Shown: one piece after another, positions 7,870-17,313 of the stretch
How positions within the stretch are numbered: position 1 is the first letter of the stretch
How the letters are laid out: the number at the start of each line of letters is the position of its first letter
DNA from: DASZIT01 sp963770635
GTDB taxonomy: Bacteria > Actinomycetota > Acidimicrobiia > Acidimicrobiales > RAAP-2
Length of the DNA stretch: 64,000 bases
Assembly (NCBI GenBank): GCA_963770635.1
Contig: CAVYQI010000003.1
Span: forward strand, 310,001-374,000
Direction: 5' to 3'
Program-made: the position numbers and the translations under genes
Notes under the pieces: generated by a model
Databases searched by the model: none
Told to the model about the DNA's origin: nothing
The model's input: the letters and a program-made list of their open reading frames with translations, nothing else

Positions 7870-9720
7870 ATGGCTGAGTACGAAACCCACGACTTCGACG
7901 TGATCGTCATCGGCGCCGGCGGCGCCGGGCTCCGGGCCGCCATCGAGGCCCGGTCCAAGGGCCTCCGCACCGCATTGATCTGCAAGTCGCTGCTGGGCAA
8001 GGCCCACACGGTGATGGCGGAGGGCGGGATCGCCGCCGCGCTGGGCAACGTCTATCCCGAAGACAATTGGAAGGTCCACTTCCGGGACACCATGCGGGGC
8101 GGGAAGATGCTCAACAACTGGCGCATGGCCCAGGTCCATGCCCAGGAGGCGCCCGACCGGGTACGGGAGCTCGAGGACTGGGGCGCCCTCTTCGACCGGA
8201 CCGAGGACGGCCTGATCACCCAGCGCGACTTCGGTGGGCACCGGTTCGCCCGGCTGGCCCACGTGGGCGACCGCACCGGGCTCGAGATGATCCGGACCCT
8301 GCAGCAGAAGGCCGTGGCCGACGACATCGAGGTCTTCATGGAGGTCAAGGTCCTCCGGATCCTGAAGGGAAGCGACGGGGAGGTGGCGGGGGTGGTCGGG
8401 TACTGGCGGCCCACCGGGCAGTTCGTGACCTTCACCGCCAAATCGGTCGTGCTGGCCACCGGGGGATTGGGCAAGAGCTGGATGTACACCTCCAATTCCT
8501 GGGAGTCCACCGGTGACGGGGTGGCCCTGGCCCTGTGGGCCGGCGCCGACCTCATCGACATGGAGGCGGTCCAGTTCCATCCGACCGGCATGGTGTGGCC
8601 GCTGTCGGTCCGGGGCATCCTGGTCACCGAGGGGGTCCGGGGCGACGGGGGCGTCCTCCGGAACTCGGAGGGCGACCGGTTCATGTTCGACTACATCCCG
8701 CCGATGTTCGCGGCGGAGACCGCCGACACCGAGGAGGAGGGCGATCGCTGGTACGACGATCACCTCGACAACCGCCGTCCCCCCGAGCTGCTCCCCCGCG
8801 ACGAGGTGGCCCGTTCGATCAACACCGAGGTGAAGGCGGGGCGGGGCAGCCCCCATGGCGGGGTGTTCCTCGACATCGCCACCCGCCGCAGCGCCGAGTA
8901 CATCCGCCGCCGGCTGCCGTCGATGTACCACCAGTTCAAGGAGCTGGCCGGGGTGGACATCACCGCCGAAGCCATGGAAGTGGGGCCGACCTGCCACTAC
9001 GCCATGGGCGGGGTCCGGGTCGACGCCGACTCGCAGGAGACCTCCGTCCCCGGCCTGTTCGCGGCCGGAGAGGTCGCCGGTGGGATGCACGGTGCCAACC
9101 GCCTGGGGGGGAACTCACTTTCCGACCTCCTGGTCTTCGGGCACCGGGCCGGCATCGCCGCGGTCAAGCACGCCAAGGAGCGGAACCGCAACCACCGCAC
9201 CTCGGCGGTAGACCCCGGCGAGGTCAAGGAGGTCATCAACGCCGCCACGGCGCCGTTCGCCCGGGACAGCGGCGAAAATCCCTACGACCTGCAGGCCGAG
9301 CTGCAACAGACCATGCAGAACCTGGTGGGCATCATTCGCACCCAGTCGGAGCTCGAGGAGGCCATGGGCGAGCTCGAGAAGCTGGAACAGCGGGCGACCA
9401 ACATCGCCATCGGTGGTGGGGTGGCCTACAACCCGGGTTGGAACCTGGCCACCGACCTCCCGTCGATGCTCACGGTGTCGCGGTGTGTGACCCAGGGCGC
9501 CATCAATCGCAAGGAGAGTCGGGGCGGCCACACCCGCGACGACTACCCGAAGCCGGATCCGGAGATGGGGTCGGTCAATTTCGTGCAGCGGATCGCCGTC
9601 GGCACCGGTGGGTCCGACGGCCCGCTCGGCACCCCCTCGATCAACACCATCACCGTGACCCCCGAGCCGCTACCGGTGATGCCCGATGAGCTCAAGGCCC
9701 TGCTGGAGGAAGAATCATGA
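7870..9720 (+). CDS. sdhA: Succinate dehydrogenase/fumarate reductase flavoprotein subunit
   Basis: 616 aa. The FAD-binding start DVIVIGAGGAGLRAAIEA (about 10-27) is followed by KAHTVMAEGG, where the His is expected to bind FAD covalently. Substrate-site regions QFHPTGM, CHYAMGG and HGANRLGGNSLSDLLVFG are intact, and the length is normal for SdhA. It oxidises succinate to fumarate (or the reverse) on the cytoplasmic face of the membrane. It starts 15 nt after sdhC and its stop overlaps the sdhB start by 4 nt (ATGA). Direction in vivo cannot be read from sequence; the Sdh1-like set suggests an aerobic dehydrogenase. Confidence 0.97.
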   Translation: MAEYETHDFDVIVIGAGGAGLRAAIEARSKGLRTALICKSLLGKAHTVMAEGGIAAALGNVYPEDNWKVHFRDTMRGGKMLNNWRMAQVHAQEAPDRVRELEDWGALFDRTEDGLITQRDFGGHRFARLAHVGDRTGLEMIRTLQQKAVADDIEVFMEVKVLRILKGSDGEVAGVVGYWRPTGQFVTFTAKSVVLATGGLGKSWMYTSNSWESTGDGVALALWAGADLIDMEAVQFHPTGMVWPLSVRGILVTEGVRGDGGVLRNSEGDRFMFDYIPPMFAAETADTEEEGDRWYDDHLDNRRPPELLPRDEVARSINTEVKAGRGSPHGGVFLDIATRRSAEYIRRRLPSMYHQFKELAGVDITAEAMEVGPTCHYAMGGVRVDADSQETSVPGLFAAGEVAGGMHGANRLGGNSLSDLLVFGHRAGIAAVKHAKERNRNHRTSAVDPGEVKEVINAATAPFARDSGENPYDLQAELQQTMQNLVGIIRTQSELEEAMGELEKLEQRATNIAIGGGVAYNPGWNLATDLPSMLTVSRCVTQGAINRKESRGGHTRDDYPKPDPEMGSVNFVQRIAVGTGGSDGPLGTPSINTITVTPEPLPVMPDELKALLEEES

Positions 9721-10640
9721 CCGTCGAACCGGTTGAGGACGAAGCCACCGATGTCGTCGCGCCTCCCGAACCGGCCGACGAGGGGACCGTCACCATGGTG
9801 CTGTGGCGGGGCGACGCCACCGGCGGCGAGTTCGTCGACTACGTGATGCCCGCCGTCGAAGGCGAGGTCGTCCTCGACGTCATCCACCGGGTGCAGCACA
9901 CCGAGGCCCCCGACCTGGCCTGCCGGTGGAACTGCAAGGCGGGGAAGTGCGGATCGTGTTCGGCGGAGATCAACGGGATCCCATCGCTGATGTGCATGAC
10001 CCGGGTGGACACCCTCCCGGTCGGGGCCGACATCGTGGTGGCCCCGCTCAAGACGTTCCCGATCCTCCGGGACCTGGTGACCGACGTCTCGTTCAACTAC
10101 GAGGTGGCCAAGCGGATCGCCCCGTTCAACCCCCGCCCCAAGACGGTCGACGAGGCCAAGGCCGGCGGCTACCGGATGGCGCAGATCGACGTGGAGCGCA
10201 GCCAGGAGTTCCGCAAGTGCATCGAGTGCTTCCTGTGCCAGGACGTCTGTCATGTCATCCGCGACCACGAGGAGAACAAGACCTCCTACGCCGGTCCCCG
10301 CTTCTTCATCCGGTCGGCCGAGCTGGAGATGCACCCCCTTGATGTCTCCGATCGCCGCGAGGTGCTGCGCCAAGAGGACGGTCTGGGGATGTGCAACATC
10401 ACCAAGTGCTGCACCGAGGTGTGTCCCGAGCACATCAAGATCACCGACAACGCCATCATCCCCCTGAAGGAGCGGGTGGTCGACGCCTCCTACGACCCGA
10501 TCGCCTGGCTGGGCCGCAAGATCCTGCGCCGGACCAAGGCGTCGGTGGCCGAGACGGCGGCGACGGCGGCGGTCGGCGGGCCGGCGGCGGTCCAACCGGC
10601 ATCGCCGGTCACCGGGATGCCGACCGCGGTCGGCGAGTGA
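9717..10640 (+). CDS. sdhB: Succinate dehydrogenase/fumarate reductase iron-sulfur subunit
   Basis: 307 aa. The N-terminal plant-ferredoxin-like domain carries the [2Fe-2S] cysteines in CRWNCKAGKCGSC plus a later Cys in LMCMTR (about 60-100). Two further cysteine groups, CIECFLCQDVC and CNITKCCTEVCP, ligate the [4Fe-4S] and [3Fe-4S] clusters. A roughly 40-residue Ala-rich tail extends beyond the usual end. The subunit relays electrons from the SdhA flavin to the membrane anchor. Its ATG overlaps the sdhA stop. Confidence 0.97.
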   Translation: MTVEPVEDEATDVVAPPEPADEGTVTMVLWRGDATGGEFVDYVMPAVEGEVVLDVIHRVQHTEAPDLACRWNCKAGKCGSCSAEINGIPSLMCMTRVDTLPVGADIVVAPLKTFPILRDLVTDVSFNYEVAKRIAPFNPRPKTVDEAKAGGYRMAQIDVERSQEFRKCIECFLCQDVCHVIRDHEENKTSYAGPRFFIRSAELEMHPLDVSDRREVLRQEDGLGMCNITKCCTEVCPEHIKITDNAIIPLKERVVDASYDPIAWLGRKILRRTKASVAETAATAAVGGPAAVQPASPVTGMPTAVGE

Positions 10641-10677
10641 TCACCGGACGGCCCGGGGCGTTTGCCGCCGGCCGACC

Positions 10678-11100
10678 ATGCCGCAGTTCCTGAGCCCCGA
10701 ATGGGTGGCCGCCTTCGACGCGGCGCTCGACGGGGTGACGGTTCCGGGACCCGGGGACGAGGCGGGGCTGGCCGCCATCGACGGGCGGTTCACGGTGATC
10801 CAGGAGGTACACGGCGCCCCGACCGGCGACGTGACGGTGGCCCTGACCGTCAGTGACGGCACCCTCCACCTGTCGCGGAGCGAGGACCACCAGGCCGCGG
10901 CCGACGCCGCCGATGTCGCCATCTCGCTGTCCTACGAGGACGCGGTGGCGCTGTCCAAGGGCGAGCTGGTGGCGGCCGAAGCGCTGACCGCCGGGCGCAT
11001 CCGGGTGCGCGGGGATCTGTCGGTGCTGGTGGCCAGCCAGCAAATGTTGGCGTCGGCCCAGCCGTTCGTGCGGGACCTGACCGCCGACACCACCTATTAG
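10678..11100 (+). CDS. SCP2 sterol-carrier-like domain protein
   Basis: 140 aa, soluble, no signal peptide. The pattern of a beta-rich half followed by SYEDAVALSKGELVAAEALTAG and GDLSVLVASQQML fits the SCP2 lipid-binding fold, common as single-domain proteins in actinobacteria. The ligand is unknown. It lies 37 nt after sdhB and 15 nt before the VOC gene, so it may be co-transcribed with the sdh operon. No catalytic residues are expected. Confidence 0.65.
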   Translation: MPQFLSPEWVAAFDAALDGVTVPGPGDEAGLAAIDGRFTVIQEVHGAPTGDVTVALTVSDGTLHLSRSEDHQAAADAADVAISLSYEDAVALSKGELVAAEALTAGRIRVRGDLSVLVASQQMLASAQPFVRDLTADTTY

Positions 11101-11115
11101 GAGGAGGGGATCATC

Positions 11116-11538
11116 GTGGAGATCCTGAGTGGCCGGACGATGATCCACCCGAGCGACCTGGACCGCACCCTCGCCTTCTACCAGGACGGGTTCGGCCTGG
11201 CCGTCGCCCGGGAGTTCAGCGCCGGCGCCACCCGGGGGGTGGTGTTCTTCCTGGGCGGGGGGCTGCTCGAGGTGGTCGGTCATCACGGGAACACGATCTC
11301 CGAGGACGAGTCGGGTGCCGGCGACGTGGTGGCCCTCTGGTGGCAGGTCCGCGACGTCGCCGACGCCGTGAAGGAGCTCGAAGGCCGCGGCGTGACCATC
11401 GCCCGGCCGCCGGTGCTCGAGCCTTGGGGACTCATCGAAGCCTGGGTGGATGATCCCGACGGGATCCGTATCCATATCGTCGAAGTGCCCGAGGGCCACC
11501 CGTTGCGGCGCGACCTCCGGCCGCCGCCCCCGACCTAG
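11116..11538 (+). CDS. VOC-superfamily (glyoxalase-like) protein
   Basis: 140 aa with one vicinal-oxygen-chelate unit. A beta-alpha-beta opening (MIHPSDLDRTLAFYQDGFG) leads to GGGLLEVVGHHG and a C-terminal half ending in WVDDPDGIRIHIVEVPEGH. Candidate metal ligands are the His near the start, the Glu in LLEVVG and the Glu in IVEVPE. VOC proteins include glyoxalases, dioxygenases and resistance proteins, so the substrate cannot be inferred. A GAGGAGGGG ribosome site lies just upstream of the chosen GTG. Confidence 0.75.
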   Translation: MEILSGRTMIHPSDLDRTLAFYQDGFGLAVAREFSAGATRGVVFFLGGGLLEVVGHHGNTISEDESGAGDVVALWWQVRDVADAVKELEGRGVTIARPPVLEPWGLIEAWVDDPDGIRIHIVEVPEGHPLRRDLRPPPPT

Positions 11539-11643
11539 GAGATCACCCGGTCACCGGGCTGACCCGAACCCATGGCCGGGTCTGCTACTACTGGACGGTA
11601 CGGAACCACCCGGGCCGGACGGAACCGCAGTGACGGGAGGCCA

Positions 11644-13116
11644 ATGACCATCGGGCTACACGACGACGAGGTGGCCGGCAAGGAATCCGAAGCTCTGGAG
11701 CCGCATGTCATCGTGCTCTTCGGCGCCACCGGGGACCTGGCCCGCCGCAAGCTGCTCCCCGGGCTCCTCCGGCTCATCCATTCCGGGCTGGTCCGCGAAT
11801 GCCAGATCATCGGGGTATCGCTCGAGGACTTCGACGACGCCGAATTCCGGCGTTTCGCCCGCAAGGCGTGCGACGAGTTCACCCGCCAGGATCTGGTCGA
11901 TGCCGAATGGCCGAACTTCGAGTCGCGGCTTCGCTACGTTCCCGACTCCGCCGGGCCGGCGGGTCTGGCCGAGGCGGTCCATCGCGCGGAGGTGCTGCTG
12001 GGCGGCGAGCCCCGACGCCTGCACTACCTGAGCGTCCCCCCGTTCGCGGCCCAGGCGGTCGTCCGCACCTTGGGGGAGGCCGACCTGGTCGATCGGTCGC
12101 GCATCATCATGGAGAAGCCGTTCGGCACCGACCTCCGGTCGGCCAAGGTCCTCAACGACGCCGTCCACGAGGTGTTCCCGCCCGATCAGGTGTACCGGAT
12201 CGACCACTTCCTGGGCAAGGAGGCGGCCCAGAACATCCTGGCCTTCCGATTCGCCAACGGCCTGTTCGAGCCGATCTGGAACCGAAGGCACATCGAGCAC
12301 GTGCAGATCGACGTGCCCGAGTCCCTGTCCGTCGACGCCCGGGCCGGCTTCTACGAACGCACCGGGGCGTTCCGGGACATGGTGGTGACCCACCTGTTCC
12401 AGGTCCTGGCTTTCATGGCCATGGAACCGCCGACGGCGTTGGAACCCCGGGCCATCAGCGAGGAGAAGAACAAGGTGTTCCGGTCCATGCGTACGCTCGA
12501 CCCCACCCAGGTGGTGCGGGGCCAGTACGCGGGCTACCGCTCCACCCCCGGGGTGGCTCCGGATTCCCAGACCGAGACCTTCGTCGCCCTCCGCTGCGAG
12601 ATCGACAGTTGGCGGTGGGCCGGGGTCCCCTTCTATCTCCGGACCGGGAAGAATATGGCCGACGGAGCCCGGATCATCTCCATCGCCTTTCATGAGCCCC
12701 CCAAGAGCATGTTCCCGCCCGACTCGGGCATCGGGACCCAGGGTCCCGACCACCTCACCTTCGACCTGGCCGACTCGTCGAAGCTGTCGCTCTCGTTCTA
12801 CGGCAAGCGGCCGGGCCCGGGCATGAAGCTCGACAAGGCCAGCCTCCAATTCGACCTCCACGACACCGGCGCCGACGCCGACGTGCTCGAGGCCTACGAG
12901 CGGCTGATTCACGACGCCATGAGCGGCGACCACACCCTGTTCACCGGGGCCGAGGACATCGAGCGGCTGTGGGAGCTCTCCACCCCGCTGCTCGAGCATC
13001 CACCCGATGTCGAGTTCTACCCGCCCGGGTCGTGGGGTCCCGAAGGTATCCGCGAACTGATCGCGCCCCGGACCTGGCGGCTGCCGTTCCAGCGGGTGTG
13101 GAGAAAGCCCGGCTGA
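11644..13116 (+). CDS. zwf: Glucose-6-phosphate 1-dehydrogenase
   Basis: 490 aa from the ATG at 11644, supported by GGGAGG at 11635-11640. An in-frame ATG at 11572 would add 24 unconserved residues. The NADP-binding loop FGATGDLARRKLLPGL (about 26-41) and the substrate/active-site segment YRIDHFLGKE (about 184) are intact, and length is normal. It oxidises glucose 6-phosphate to 6-phosphogluconolactone, the entry to the oxidative pentose phosphate pathway. No gnd, pgl or opcA is adjacent. It converges on mdh with only 7 bp between the two stops. Confidence 0.96.
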   Translation: MTIGLHDDEVAGKESEALEPHVIVLFGATGDLARRKLLPGLLRLIHSGLVRECQIIGVSLEDFDDAEFRRFARKACDEFTRQDLVDAEWPNFESRLRYVPDSAGPAGLAEAVHRAEVLLGGEPRRLHYLSVPPFAAQAVVRTLGEADLVDRSRIIMEKPFGTDLRSAKVLNDAVHEVFPPDQVYRIDHFLGKEAAQNILAFRFANGLFEPIWNRRHIEHVQIDVPESLSVDARAGFYERTGAFRDMVVTHLFQVLAFMAMEPPTALEPRAISEEKNKVFRSMRTLDPTQVVRGQYAGYRSTPGVAPDSQTETFVALRCEIDSWRWAGVPFYLRTGKNMADGARIISIAFHEPPKSMFPPDSGIGTQGPDHLTFDLADSSKLSLSFYGKRPGPGMKLDKASLQFDLHDTGADADVLEAYERLIHDAMSGDHTLFTGAEDIERLWELSTPLLEHPPDVEFYPPGSWGPEGIRELIAPRTWRLPFQRVWRKPG

Positions 13117-13123
13117 CTCTCGG

Positions 13124-14116
13124 TCAGGGCAGCAGGGCGGCGACCTCGGCCCGCTCGGACTCCAACTCCTCGGTGGTGATCCGGATGCGCTCGAGGGCGA
13201 AGTCGTCGTGGTGCAGCCCTTCGACGACACTCCAGGCCCCGGACGAGTTCACCCGCACCGGGAACCCGAATTGCAGGCCGGCGGGGATGCCGTACTCACC
13301 GTTGGACACCACGGCCAGTGACGTCACCTCCTGGGCGGGGGTGGCGATGCCGGATGCTCTTCACCGAATCGATGGCGGCGTTGGCGGCAGACGCCGCCGA
13401 CGACAGGCCGCGGGCCTCGATGATGGCGGCGCCCCGTTTCTGCACGGTGGTGATGAACTCGCCCTGCAGCCACTCGATGTCATCGATGACGTCGGGAACC
13501 GGCTTGCCGTCGATGCGGGCGTTGGCGAAGTCGGGGAACTGGGTGGCCGAGTGGTTGCCCCAGATGGCCAGGTTGGTCACCGAGGTCACCGGCACCCCGG
13601 CCCGCTTGGCCAGCTGGCTCTTGGCCCGGTTCTCGTCGAGGCGGGTCATGGCGAACCACCGGTCGGAGGGCACCTCGGGGGCGTTGGACCTGGCGATCAG
13701 GCAGTTGGTGTTGCAGGGATTGCCCACCACCAGCACCCGGACGTCGGAGGCGGCGTTGGCCGCGATGGCCTGGCCCTGGGGACCGAAGATCCCACCGTTG
13801 ACGGTGAGCAGGTCGCCCCGCTCCATGCCGGCTTTGCGGGGCACCGATCCGACCAGCAGGGCCCAGGAGGTGCCGTCGAAGGCGGTCTTCAGATCGGTGG
13901 TGGCGATGATGTCGCTGACCAGGGGAAACGCCCCGTCGTCGATCTCCATCACCACACCCTCGAGGGCTTTCATCCCCGGCTCGATCTCGAGCAGGCGGAG
14001 CACCACCGGCTGGTCGGGGCCCAGCAGCTGACCGGAGGCGATCCGGAACAGCAGGGAGTAGCCGATCTGGCCGGCGGCCCCGGTGACGGTGACCTGGACG
14101 GGAGTTTGGCTGCCAT
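13124..14116 (-). pseudogene. mdh: Malate dehydrogenase, reading frame broken twice
   Basis: Clear NAD-dependent malate dehydrogenase. VTVTGAAGQIGYSLL is the dinucleotide loop, VVGNPCNTN follows, MTRLDENRAK is a signature segment and IWGNHSATQFPD contains the catalytic His. Two frame changes interrupt it. Near 14105-14107 an AAA run (minus strand) is one base short, so the ATG at 14116 reads MAAK and is then out of frame. Near 13350 a one-base gain separates ..AAIDSVKSI from GIATPAQEVTSLAVVSNG. Together they cancel, and every conserved block is otherwise intact. That pattern suggests consensus errors more than decay. It lies 55 bp downstream of icd in the same direction. Confidence 0.9.
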
Positions 14117-14171
14117 GCGGTGAGGCTACCTGGAGGGCCTTGGCGGTGAGCGAACCACGGCCGGTCGGGGC

Positions 14172-15369
14172 CTACAGGTGGTCGACGATGGCGGCGGCGA
14201 ACTCCGAGGTCTTGACCTCGGTGGCCCCTTCCATCTGCCGGGCGAAGTCGTAGGTGACGACCTTGTCGGCGATGGTCGCCTCCAGCGCCCGGACGATGTC
14301 GGCGGCGGCCTCCTGCCAGCCCAGGTGCTCGAACATCATCACGCCGGACAGCAGCACCGACCCGGGTTGACCTTGTCCTGGCCGGCGTACTTGGGGGCGG
14401 TGCCGTGGGTGGCCTCGAAGATGCCGTGGCCGGTGACGTAGTTGATGTTGGCGCCGGGAGCGATGCCGATGCCACCCACCTGGGCGGCCAGGGCGTCGGA
14501 CAGGTAGTCGCCGTTGAGGTTGGTGGTGGCGATGACGTCGAAGTCGGTCGGGCGGGTCAGCACCTGCTGGAGGGTGATGTCGGCGATGTTGTCCTTGACC
14601 AGGATCTTGTCGCCCGGCTTGCCGCCGCAGTCGTCCCAGCCGACGGCCACATCGGCGAACTCCTCGCTGACCAGCTCGTAGCCCCAGTTGCGGAACGCCC
14701 CTTCGGTGAACTTCTGGATGTTCCCCTTGTGGACCAGGGTCACGCTCTGGCGGCCGTGCTCCAGGGCGTACTTGATGGCCGCCCGGATCAGCCGCTTGGA
14801 GCCCAGCTCGGAGATCGGCTTGATGCCGATCCCGAGCCGTCCGCGGATGTCCCAGCCCAACTCGTCGTGCAGGAAGGCGGACAGCTTGGCCGCCTCCGGG
14901 GTGCCCTCCTCGACCTCGAGGCCGGCGTAGATGTCCTCGGTGTTCTCCCGGAAGATCACCATGTCCACCAGCTCGGGGTGCATCACCGGCGAGGGGACGC
15001 CCTGGAACCAGCGGACCGGGCGCAGGCACACGTAGAGGTCGAGGATCTGGCGGAGGGCCACGTTGAGCGACCGGATGCCCCCGCCGACCGGGGTGGTCAG
15101 CGGGCCCTTGATGCCGATCAGGTGGGTGCGGAACGTCTCGACCGTCTCGTCGGGCAGCCAGTCCCCGGTCTCGTCGAACGCCTTCTGCCCGGCCAGCACT
15201 TCCTTCCAGGCCACCGACCTTGCCGTACTTGGCGGCGGCGGCGTCGAGCACCAGCTTGGCGGCCGGCCAGATGTCGACGCCGGTGCCGTCACCTTCGATG
15301 AACGGGATGATGGGCTCTTCGGGCACGTGGAGCACGCCGTCGGCGCTGAGGGAGACGAGTTCGGCCATA
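14172..15369 (-). pseudogene. icd: NADP-type isocitrate dehydrogenase, reading frame broken twice
   Basis: Homologous over its full length to bacterial dimeric isocitrate dehydrogenase, which makes 2-oxoglutarate and NADPH. The start MAELVSLSADG is at 15369. Recognisable blocks are IKGPLTTPVGGGIRSLNVA (substrate phosphate loop), FRENTEDIYAG and ATHGTAPKYAG. Frame changes occur near 15214-15220 (between KYGKVGG and WKEVLAGQKA) and at the CCCGGG run 14361-14366 (between DKVNPG and SVLLSGVMMFEHLGW). The second shift restores the original frame. The compensating pair and intact motifs favour sequencing or assembly error. It is followed by mdh on the same strand. Confidence 0.9.
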
Positions 15370-15489
15370 GGGCGACTATATCGGTGTGGCCCTGGCCACT
15401 GGCCAGCCCCAGAGACCGGGTCTCGACGGCCCCTCACGATGCAGATGACCCTCTCCCGGCCGGTGGGCGGAAGCTCCGGAGCACCGGTC

Positions 15490-16263
15490 TCAGTGGCGGA
15501 CACCGACGAGGTGGAACAGTCGGCTCATGAGGCGGTAGGGGTCGCGGCGGCTGGCTTCGAGCTCGACCGCCAATGCCGCCGACTCGGGATCGTCGGCCGG
15601 ACGATCGGGCGTCCATCCGTCGGTGAACAGCCGGACGCCGTACCAGGCCACCCGCTCCACGCCGACGTCGGCGAGCATCTGGGTCAGCGTTTCCAAGGAG
15701 TCGCCCCGCGTGTCGACTCCGAGCCCGTTGATCTGCCGGGCGGCGTCAAAGGAAGCCAGTGCCTCGGCCCAGTTGCCCTCGAGTGCCGGCCGCACCGCGA
15801 GGGTGTCGGCGTTCTTGGCCACCAGGGAGACGATCGCGCCTGGCTGGGCCAGGGCGGCCAGGGCGGCTACGAACGGCTGTGGGTCATCCACGTACATGAT
15901 CACGCCATGGCACAGAACTCCCGCAAAGCACCCGTGGCCAAGGACGCCCGGTGCCTCCTCTGCGCTGGCCTGTACCAGCCGGACCCGGCGCGCCACCTCG
16001 GCCGACTCTTTCCCGACGAGGGCTTCGGCTCGCTCCAGCATGGTGGTGGAAGGGTCGACGATGGTGACCTCGTAGCCCTCGCGCGCCAGCGGCAGCGACT
16101 GGTGGCCCGCCCCCCCTCCGACGTCGACCAACCTGGCCGGCGGTGGCGGCAAGTGTTCGTGCAGATGCCGATCGATGACATGGGTCCGGACCCGCCCTCG
16201 GAGTGAGCCGTAGTGCCCGTCGAGGAATCGGTCAGCCAGCGGGGCCCAGGCGTCGTCAGTCAC
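15490..16263 (-). CDS. Class I SAM-dependent methyltransferase (CmoM-like)
   Basis: 257 aa. Motif I is LVDVGGGAGHQSLPLA (about 43-58), followed by an acidic motif II (TIVDPSTTMLERA). The C-terminal part, with WYGVRLFTDG, ELEASRRDPYRLMSRLFH and a preceding long helical stretch, resembles CmoM/SmtA, which methylates 5-carboxymethoxyuridine in tRNA. No cmoA or cmoB is seen here, so the tRNA role is only a possibility and a small-molecule substrate cannot be excluded. It is an intact frame in a neighbourhood of broken ones. It lies downstream of metF across a 125-bp gap that contains a strong hairpin. Confidence 0.7.
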   Translation of the reverse strand: MTDDAWAPLADRFLDGHYGSLRGRVRTHVIDRHLHEHLPPPPARLVDVGGGAGHQSLPLAREGYEVTIVDPSTTMLERAEALVGKESAEVARRVRLVQASAEEAPGVLGHGCFAGVLCHGVIMYVDDPQPFVAALAALAQPGAIVSLVAKNADTLAVRPALEGNWAEALASFDAARQINGLGVDTRGDSLETLTQMLADVGVERVAWYGVRLFTDGWTPDRPADDPESAALAVELEASRRDPYRLMSRLFHLVGVRH

Positions 16264-16292
16264 GGAAGGATTCCCCGCGTTGGTGAAAGCGC

Positions 16293-16332
16293 CACCTTTG
16301 AGCGAACGGTCATCGGCATTCGCTCAACGGTG
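16293..16332. repeat. Intergenic inverted repeat, copy 1 of a dispersed hairpin
   Basis: TTGAGCGAA (16298-16306) and TTCGCTCAA (16319-16327) form a perfect 9-bp inverted repeat around a 12-nt spacer. Beyond one mismatch the arms continue with CACC/GGTG, giving 13 pairs of 14. Its left arm with flank, GCGCCACCTTTGAGCGAA, is identical over 18 bases to the element at 32889-32909. It lies between the metF stop and the methyltransferase start, both minus strand. No T-tract follows. It could be a terminator, a regulator site or a small mobile repeat. Confidence 0.7.
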
Positions 16333-16388
16333 TCGGATCGTGGGTGCGAATGTCGCGACCGACAACCCGGTCGTGGCGCTCACCCCGC

Positions 16389-17252
16389 CTACGACGTGCC
16401 GAGGCCCAGCGCCCGGTAGATCTCGCGGGTGGCGCTCGATCGGTTGAGCGTATAGAAGTGCAGCCCCGGCACCCCGGCGTCGAGCAGCTTCCGACAGAGT
16501 TCGGTGGCGATGGCGACCCCTTCGTCCCGGACGGCGTCGGCTCCCCCGCTCCGATCGGCCTCTTCCAACCGGTCCACCATCCACGTCGGCACCGCCGCCC
16601 CCATGGTGGCCATCCGGGGGACGGATTTGAGATTGGTCACCGGCATGATGCCGGGGAGCACCGGAGTGTCCACGCCCCGGGCGGCGAGGTCGGCGATCAG
16701 GCCGGTGTACTCCTCCACCTCGAAGAAGAACTGGGTGACCCCGAAGTCGGCCAGGCGCAGCTTCTCCGCCAGCCGGTCCCGGTCGAACTCCAGGTCCGGG
16801 GAAAGGGGATGGCCGGCCGGCTGGGCCGCCACCCCGATGGAGAAGCCACCGATGGCGTGGGCCAGCTCGACCAGCTCGGAGGCGTGGGGGAGCTCCCCCA
16901 CCCCTTCGGTCGGGTCGGCGGGGGGATCCCCGCCCAGGGCCATCAGGTTCTCGACTCCGGCCTTCCGGTAGGCGATCAGGATCTCGGCCAGTTCCAACCG
17001 GGTGTGGGCGACACAGATCAGGTGGGCCATCGGCACCAGGGTGGTGGTGCGCAGCATGCCGGTCACCAAGTCGTAGGTCCGCTGCCGCGACTCGGCTCCG
17101 CCCCGGTAGGTGACCGACACGAAAGACGGCCCCAGCGGCTCGAGATCGCGCAGGGTCTTCACCAGGGTGGCTTGCTCGGCATCGTTCTTGGGCGGGAAAA
17201 ACTCGAAGGAGTAGGTCGGCCCTTTCGACAACAGGTCGGCAATCCGGGTCAT
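16389..17252 (-). CDS. metF: Methylenetetrahydrofolate reductase
   Basis: 287 aa, normal length for bacterial MetF. The N-terminus YSFEFFPPKND contains the catalytic Glu region. SVTYRGGAESRQRTYDLV and MALGGDPPADP are FAD/NADH-site signatures, and the C-terminal segment GVPGLHFYTLNRS is typical. The enzyme makes 5-methyl-THF for methionine synthesis. It belongs to the one-carbon theme formed with folD, purH and purN. The reading frame is intact. It ends 57 nt before the hairpin repeat. Confidence 0.96.
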   Translation of the reverse strand: MTRIADLLSKGPTYSFEFFPPKNDAEQATLVKTLRDLEPLGPSFVSVTYRGGAESRQRTYDLVTGMLRTTTLVPMAHLICVAHTRLELAEILIAYRKAGVENLMALGGDPPADPTEGVGELPHASELVELAHAIGGFSIGVAAQPAGHPLSPDLEFDRDRLAEKLRLADFGVTQFFFEVEEYTGLIADLAARGVDTPVLPGIMPVTNLKSVPRMATMGAAVPTWMVDRLEEADRSGGADAVRDEGVAIATELCRKLLDAGVPGLHFYTLNRSSATREIYRALGLGTS

Positions 17253-17313
17253 AACCCAGGCATCCTACTGCGGGAGGTCGAACCGAAGCTCTGGCCGAAC
17301 CCCGGTCAGCCGA

